Source: Favolaschia claudopus
Taxonomy: Eukaryota > Basidiomycota > Agaricomycetes > Agaricales > Mycenaceae
Reading direction: 5' to 3'
Length of the DNA stretch: 64,000 nucleotides
Assembly: GCA_037176885.1 (NCBI GenBank)
Contig: JAWWNJ010000170.1
Location: 372,001-436,000 of the forward strand
Shown: positions 58,577 to 64,000 of the stretch, in pieces
How positions within the stretch are numbered: the first letter of the stretch is position 1
Layout: the number at the start of each line of letters is the position of its first letter
The notes under the pieces: generated by a model
The model's input: only the letters and a program-made list of their open reading frames with translations
Databases searched by the model: none
What the model was told of the DNA's origin: nothing
Program-made: the position numbers and the translations under genes

Positions 58577-59700
58577 TCGTCGCGTGAGAGAAAACCCTGC
58601 TCTTCCTCGGCGACTACAGACTCCGGCTCAGGGAGCGAGTCGGTGGTGGCAACCCGAGCCACCAGTTCGGAGAGGAGCTCGGACCCAAGCTGACGTATGA
58701 CCTCGTCAAGGACATCAGCGGCTCGGACGTCAGCCGGGGTGGGGCAATCCCGGGCCAGGTGTGGACCGCCGCATCGGTAGCAGCCACGGGGAGGTCCTCT
58801 CCCGGAGCGTGTGCGATCAACGTCCATGGGGACTACCTGCGGAGGAGCAGGAGCTGGCATGGCCCGAGGAGGAGGCGCAGGGACAACAGGGAAGACACCT
58901 GCTGGACGTGAGCGAGCAGCTGGTGGAGCTGAGGGGGCTTTCGGGAGAAGCCCAGCAGCACGAGCCCGCACGTGCGATTCGTACTGGCGGTACGCTCGGG
59001 TCCGCCAAGCCATGTAGTCGCGGAGGTCTGGGGGGTCGCTGGACGAGGTGATGGCCGCATTGATGGCAGGGTCAAGGCCAGAGCGGAACTTGGTGACCTT
59101 GACCAACGCGTCAGCAAACCCAGCAAGGTCGAAGAGGTCTTCAAAGTCATCAGTGTACTTGAAGACATCCCGGGAGCCCATATAGTATGCCCTAGACTCG
59201 AGTTTGTGTAGGGCGTGGTCCTGCTCATTCTCCTCGACAAAGCGTGAACAGAACTCCTTGGTGAAGGCGTCCCAGGTGAGGAAGGGGAAAGGGGTTTTGA
59301 TGGACATGCGCTCAGCCCATTTTTGCGCAGAGTCTTTGGACATAAAGGACATGGTGAAACGCACTGCCTTTTCCTCGGACATCTCGCCACCTTCGACAAA
59401 CGCCTCCGGAACCAGTCGGATGTAAGTCCGAGCTGAGTGAAGGAAGGCCCGGCCAGCCGAGCGGTCGCCGTCAAAGACGAAAGGGGGGTTCGGTCGAAGG
59501 ACCGTTTTTGCTGCCGGGGTGAGGTTGGCAAAGAGTCCTGGACTCTCGGCCGGAGGCTCTGGAGGAGCGGCAGGGGTCGGAGCAGTAGTAGTAGAAGGAT
59601 TGGCAGCAGTTTGAAAAAGCTCGACCAGACGGTCAACAGTCCTCTCGAGCCTATCCATCCGCTCGGCGGCGGCTGCAGCAGCGGCGGCAGAGTCGGTCAT
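58573..59700 (-). CDS. gag: Gag protein of the LTR retrotransposon
   Basis: This is a 375-residue frame from ATG at 59700 to TGA at 58573. The N-terminus is Ala/Pro-rich after a short helix ([16 protein letters not shown]). The central part has the retrotransposon Gag fold signature ([19 protein letters not shown], then FTKEFCSRF). A zinc knuckle [13 protein letters not shown] (C-x2-C-x4-H-x4-C) lies at about 307-319. It forms the particle that packages element RNA. The stop is reached unless ribosomes slip at the heptamer 19 nt before it. Confidence 0.9.
   Translation of the reverse strand: MTDSAAAAAAAAERMDRLERTVDRLVELFQTAANPSTTTAPTPAAPPEPPAESPGLFANLTPAAKTVLRPNPPFVFDGDRSAGRAFLHSARTYIRLVPEAFVEGGEMSEEKAVRFTMSFMSKDSAQKWAERMSIKTPFPFLTWDAFTKEFCSRFVEENEQDHALHKLESRAYYMGSRDVFKYTDDFEDLFDLAGFADALVKVTKFRSGLDPAINAAITSSSDPPDLRDYMAWRTRAYRQYESHVRARAAGLLPKAPSAPPAARSRPAGVFPVVPAPPPRAMPAPAPPQVVPMDVDRTRSGRGPPRGCYRCGGPHLARDCPTPADVRAADVLDEVIRQLGSELLSELVARVATTDSLPEPESVVAEEEQGFLSRDE
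58591..58597 (-). promoter_or_regulatory. Candidate -1 ribosomal frameshift heptamer
   Basis: G-GGT-TTT on the minus strand fits the X-XXY-YYZ rule and is phased to the gag codons (Gly-Phe). Slipping back one base leads straight into the open pol frame. I did not establish the downstream RNA structure. Confidence 0.7.
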
Positions 59701-59829
59701 GGTGGGTTCTAGAGAGGGGGAGGAGGGGGCAAGATTCGCGGTTTGCGCGTCCGAGACAGCAGAGGAGGAGTCCGACGAAGCGTCTGAAAAATCGCCAAAG
59801 CGCGCAATCTTGACCAGTTAATCCCTTGG

Positions 59830-59841
59830 AGCCTTTCTTCT
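59830..59841 (-). promoter_or_regulatory. Self-priming primer-binding site
   Basis: AGAAGAAAGGCT begins two bases after the 5' LTR on the minus strand. It is perfectly complementary to AGCCTTTCTTCT inside the LTR (minus strand from 59973), which would be the first 12 nt of the RNA. TATATG lies 33 nt upstream of that point (60006-60001). Tf1 and sushi elements prime DNA synthesis in this way instead of with a tRNA. Confidence 0.75.
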
Positions 59842-59843
59842 GC

Positions 59844-60176
59844 TGTAAGGGCAACCTTTAGGACCCGAGATGTCTTGAGGGTCTAGCGAGGGAGAATCCA
59901 AAGTTAATTAAGAAGCTACTAAGAATACATCGCAGCGCACCTAGCGAGGGAGAATCCAAAGAGAAGAAAGGCTGAGGATTCCCACGCTAGGTGCAGTAAA
60001 CATATAGTAACTAGTTCCCACAAGCTCGGAGCAATCGGCAATGATCCCGGGCCAAGTCACATGCCTTACTCCACGATGACATAGGGCTTTGGGGATTTGA
60101 CAGGAAAGTGGGAAATCTGCAAGAGGCCTGCGTCATAGGTGGCTGTGTAGTGCCAAAAGAGGGAGTTCCCCTGACA
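59844..60176 (-). repeat. 5' LTR
   Basis: This is identical by eye to the 3' LTR over 333 bp. It contains the putative TATA element at 60001-60006 and a predicted RNA start at 59973. Confidence 0.95.
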
Positions 60177-62276
60177 AGAGGAAGGAAGGGTAAGTGGGCT
60201 CACGATGAAGAAGGACAAAGAGGAAGACAGAGAGGTAGGATGAAGGAGCGGGGAGGAAGATAAGCCCTCGCGGGCGATCCCAACAAGGAAGACCATGGCT
60301 ACGCCCATGGCATCAGTATCAGCGCCAGCGTGTATATATCCTCCTCGACCCTCGACAACGAGGGAACACACTCGTCCCTAGCCTGTGAATGGATGTGCCT
60401 CCGAGAACGAGATGAAGACCACCCCAGTACCGAGACCATCCTCCAGCGCTCGATCGTCAAGATCGTCCCGGCCACACTCACTCGCTCCTCTGCACCTCGA
60501 CTCGAGACCACAATCACGAATCGCCACGGTGCCCCACACGCACGCGGGGGTCTCGTCTCCTGCGACCAAGACAGCACTGTCCCTCCTCAGCACCCCACAT
60601 ACCCAAACCCGGTGCGAAGAGATCGAGAGGTCGCCGCTCTTCCCTCCCCCGTTACGAAGGATGTCTCTTCGACGTCTCGACCCACGCCCCCTAAAGCATA
60701 TCATCCTATTGACCTCATCCTCCCCCCCTCCCAGGGTCACCCATCGTATCGCAGCTCACACCTCAAGTCAATGCATAACGCCACCCGATTCACGCACGAT
60801 GCAGACGAGAACGCAAACATCCACTTCAGCCGCGCCACAACGTCAGAAACGACGGGTCCCGTCATCCTCGAGATACGCAGGGGAGGAAAAAAAGGAAGGG
60901 AAGGCAGCCGTCAGAACGACGACCAACCCCACGGCCGCGCACACCCTCGACACCCCAAGGCCAAGAACACAAAGAAAGGAAAAGCAAGGAACACCAACTA
61001 AATCACTCACCCGCCCCCGCCCCCTTCCGGCTAACAGGCACGAACCCCCACTCTTCCCCCTCCTCCTCCCGCTCACCATCCCCACCTTCGCCCTCACCCC
61101 CACTCGCCCTCGCCCTCACCCGGTCCCGCTCCATGTCATCCGCTTCCTCCACCGCCCCCACCGCCGCTTGTACCTCTGCGTTGCTGAGAGGGTCGTGTCC
61201 CGAGGCCTCAGCGCCGTCGGATTCTTCGTCTTGTTGCTGACGAGCGGAGGTAGAAGATGAAGACCCCCGGACGACGCGCGTGGCGGGCACGAGGGCGGGG
61301 TGGTCTAGGGAGGAGGCGGGGAGCATGCTGAAGGGAGAAAGTACATGTCAGTATTCGTACCAATCAAGAGAGACAATGCAAAGAAAGAGATGTAGGGCGA
61401 TCAGTCGCTATATCCGGATGTCGTATTCTGCCGCCCACGCAAGAAAGATTCAACGCGACGGAGGGGGAAAACGAAGGAGAAATAGAGCAGAGGACAAAGA
61501 CGATGGATTTGATACTACTAGAACGGGAACAAGAGAAGCAGTGATAGAAGGCAAGGCGAACGATCGATTGCGCAAGAAAGCAGAGAAAGAATCGGAAGAA
61601 ATGTCAAAAGAAAAGCAAGATGTGACGGAAAATAAAGATACGAAAGAGAAACAACACTCACTCATCCGCCGCTTCCCATCCTTCTTCGAATGCGCCTCCA
61701 CCTTCACCAGCTTCGGCAAGCGGGGTCGACTCGGAGGTGGAGGTCCAGTCGGCGAGTTTGTCGTTGTCCTTGGGCTTGGATATTTGTTTTAGCTGGGCAG
61801 GTGTCGCGGCGCTAGCAGTCACAGAGGATGGAGCGAGAGATGAAGGAGAAGAGGAGAAGGCACGGGCAAGAACCCCACCGTGCCGTCCTTCCAGCTTTCT
61901 TCCTCTGGCTCTTCAATTTACCCTTCTCACCCACCGCCAACGAAGAAGAAGTGGAGGCGGAGACGGTGTAACCCACAGCGACAGCCCCGCCAGCGACGAG
62001 CGCTGCGGCGGTGAAGAGCGTTTCCGGTGCTTTGTGCAATCAGCGGTGCCCATTGGGTGCCCATCTCGTTTTGCTTCTTGTGTTAAGGTGGTTGTTTTGG
62101 GGACAAGTTTATCGATGATTCTTGAAATTATTGGGCTTGTAGAGGTTAGAAGACAGTAAGTAAACAGTGCCGACGTCGACGACGAGTGGGACGGAGAAGG
62201 AGTGGACGGCGACTTGGAAGCGGAATCAGCGTGCGGATGATGCACTGAGGCTGATGTGGCGCCACGTTTCGTCCGC

Positions 62277-62312
62277 ATCAATCGCGTACACACACCATAA
62301 CAACACGTCGTT
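62277..62312 (-). promoter_or_regulatory. Shared upstream module, copy 4
   Basis: On the minus strand it reads AACGACGTGTTGTTATGG to TACGCGATTGAT. It lies about 215-250 bp before the damaged start of family copy 4. Confidence 0.45.
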
Positions 62313-62960
62313 CCGGCCTCGACGCGTTTCGATTTTCCGCGTCGTACAGCTCAGCCAGAAACGCGTTAGCACTTAACATGATTCGATTCTTTTCAACCTT
62401 CACTCTCACAGCTTTCTCTTGAACTGTGTTGATTCATCATTCCGGTTCAATAATTCTTGGATGCTTGCAATGCTTGAAGCAGTTTGATCGAGGTCACAAT
62501 ACACGATACCAGGGCACTATCAACTACCACTTAAATCTACACTTTCAGGTCAGGCTTATACCGCGTCAAAAAGTTAACAAAAAATGCAAAAGAAAACCGA
62601 AGCGCCGAAAACCCGGAGTACTCCATCCCGAATCGACCAGGATTAGGGCCGTTGGTAAGTAAGAGTCTGGGACGCTGAGCGCTTACCACTCAGTCGGAAT
62701 CCCTACTCGAACTAGGTTGAATCGTTTTGCCTTGCTAAATGTCGGAAACAACCATCTAAATCAACCTCGTCCGAGTTCCCAATATACCAGAACCACGTCT
62801 TGTTTTCTGATTACCCTTGCGCCTCGTCTTCTCTCGTTCGGCGACTCGCCGACAGTGATGCGGTCTTTGCACGGTCTCACGAAACTTGAGTCACTGATAC
62901 GCGCTTGTTCCACCTCCTGGATTGTCGGAGAAAGGGAAGAAAAAACATCTGAAGGCACAA
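62313..62960. other. No gene recognised
   Basis: This lies between the shared module and a minus-strand tRNA-like unit. CCTACTCGAACTAGG near 62700 resembles a T-arm, but no closing stem could be matched to it. Confidence 0.35.
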
Positions 62961-63054
62961 GCCTGGGAGCCCGGAACGAACAGGCGCACTTCACTGACGA
63001 TAGTTTTGTTTGCGCTATTGACCAGAGAAAGTTGCGGACCACCGCTAACAAGGC
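62961..63054 (-). ncRNA. tRNA-like small RNA unit 13
   Basis: On the minus strand it begins GCCTTGTTAGCGGTGGTCCGC and ends GGGCTCCCAGGC. The D-arm GCGG-TGGT-CCGC is intact, while the T-loop has changed to TTCGTTC. Six T residues (62945-62940) follow 16 nt later. It is closest to unit 4, with the shared word CAACTTTCTCTGGTCA. Confidence 0.45.
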
Positions 63055-64000
63055 TTCTCTCTCGTGTCAGTTTTACAGTAATTAGTATTTGCTTTGTTTG
63101 CACTCTATCTTGGCTCTATCCTACAGGCATCACTGAGTTTGAGTTCAAATCTTTGAACTTTAATCAACTTTTTGAACTGTTCCAACCACCGGCGATATTG
63201 TGTTCCTGTTCCACTCGGGATTGAGGCAAGAGGCATCATGCACACTCCCAAAATTCGCTCTCATGAATAATTCAAAGTCCCGTAGACCTTCACTACCAAG
63301 CGTCCAAGTACTTGAATGATTCACCTGAAATTGAGTTCAATCAAAGACCCGCTTGTTCACCTGTCACTGTGCACGCCCAGCGTAGACGATCCATTAAAAG
63401 GGGGAATAAGATTTATTGCTCTTCTTACAAGGCCCCCCGAGTGGATACTAACATACTCTTGCAGCCCATCCATCCACATGATGATCTGAGGGTTTCAGAT
63501 TTGCGGAGTGTAGACTCGCGCACTGGAATGTGCTTCGTTCCATGAATTGTACCCTATTGACAATACAATTTGATTTGCATGGAGCCTCCAGATTTAGTGC
63601 TAGTAGCAGGGCCAGCCAACAAGCCAAAAAAATGCTGTTGATATGTACTCCACCGAGCTCAAGCCTGCAAATTTCAGACCTCCTGTAGCAGTTTGCAGAC
63701 TCGGCCTCCAGATTGACTGGAGAGGTGCCATCACTTCGCCTAATCTTTGGCACGGAAAATGATGAGTGGTAGGAGGGAACAGTGACTTGAAACGAGAAAA
63801 CATTTGATATGCAGCCTCCTTCTACCCGGATTCTATTTGAGATTCTCAGATAGAATTGCTCCCAACGTATTCAGACTTCTGCTCTTTAGGCTTGGCATCT
63901 CGAACCAAATAGGACATCCTTAGTTCTAAGTGGATCTCCGAGGTTACGATTAATTCCCAAAGCAAAAATTCAATACTCTTGCGGAGATAGGCACAGCCAA
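63055..64000. other. No gene recognised
   Basis: The minus strand near 63180-63310 resembles the flank of unit 3 (CTTGGTAGTGAAGGTCTACGG, as at about 4617), so it belongs to the tRNA-like repeat field. The rest, to the window end, has only short frames. Confidence 0.4.

Larger units (their letters stand above)
54282..60176 (-). mobile_element. Complete Ty3/Gypsy chromodomain LTR retrotransposon (5,895 bp)
   Basis: The two 333-bp LTRs are identical by eye and are flanked by a perfect 5-bp duplication AGAGG (54277-54281 and 60177-60181). The order on the minus strand is 5' LTR, self-complementary primer site, gag, pol (protease, reverse transcriptase, RNase H, integrase, chromodomain), polypurine tract, 3' LTR. 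All catalytic motifs are present and both frames are open, so it could be active. The chromodomain, the -1 gag-pol shift and the self-priming site point to the Tf1/sushi group of chromoviruses. It sits in intron 2 of the dead family copy 4. Confidence 0.95.
52019..62064 (-). pseudogene. Five-exon gene family, copy 4, split by transposons
   Basis: Minus-strand remnants are exon 1 at 62064-61662, exon 2 at 61327-61011, exon 3 at 54272-54219, exon 4 at 54161-54024 and exon 5 at 52118-52019. Exon 1 has a damaged start (ATGGGCACC occurs twice, then the frame shifts) and lacks the acidic and DRPPKRPLAE parts. Exon 2 still reads EEWGFVPVSRKG. Exon 3 has the full 54 nt and exon 4 reads GTGAQAKKNTKKREAAKAAKAAQ without a break (only part is conserved exactly). 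Exon 5 has gained three bases and lost one. Intron 2 holds a complete LTR retrotransposon, and intron 4 holds a 1.66-kb inverted-repeat element. It is almost certainly non-functional. Confidence 0.8.

Overview
The window looks like a stretch of a basidiomycete (probably Agaricomycetes) nuclear genome. The reasons are short GT-AG introns, a DUF6535 membrane-protein gene, an F-box-like gene, a fungal Zn2Cys6 regulator, an intron-containing nuclear tRNA-Arg, and a Ty3/Gypsy chromodomain retrotransposon. Much of it is accessory DNA: repeats, gene copies in decay and several kinds of transposon.

Layout. 1-5.3 kb is repeat-rich and gene-poor, and ends in a cluster of tRNA-like small-RNA units. 5.5-12.1 kb holds copy 1 of a five-exon gene family (product begins MGTTQS) and a partial extra copy. 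12.8-14.1 kb is a decayed repeat whose inverted partner lies at 47.3-48.8 kb. 16.3-19.4 kb is a four-exon DUF6535 gene. 19.8-20.65 kb is a truncated family copy. 21.2-22.55 kb is a four-exon F-box-like gene. 22.7-25.0 kb is a tandem array of eight tRNA-like units. 26.1-30.4 kb is copy 3 of the family, the only one whose five exons join into one frame. 30.7 kb is tRNA-Arg(ACG). 31.5-34.1 kb is a Zn2Cys6 regulator (minus strand). 39.9-42.1 kb is a Mutator-like element with about 270-bp inverted ends. 44.9-46.25 kb holds two small inverted-repeat elements. 49.5-50.95 kb is an unrecognised five-exon gene. 51.35-62.06 kb is a broken fourth family copy on the minus strand, with a 1.66-kb inverted-repeat element and a complete 5.9-kb LTR retrotransposon in its introns and a further small element just past its stop.

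How it fits together. The most striking pattern is a family of 13 tRNA-like units of about 80-100 nt. Each has a closing stem, a D-arm-like hairpin and a T-arm carrying TTCGATT or a variant, and each is followed 16-33 nt downstream by an oligo-T run. They look like RNA polymerase III genes or a tRNA-derived repeat. They lie upstream of family copies 1, 3 and 4. A conserved 33-36 bp module lies upstream of four family copies and also of the unrelated F-box-like gene. The retrotransposon appears intact and recent: identical 333-bp LTRs, a perfect 5-bp target duplication, a phased -1 frameshift heptamer between gag and pol, and a primer-binding site that matches its own predicted RNA 5' end (Tf1-type self-priming). 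All of this was read by eye; no database search was possible.
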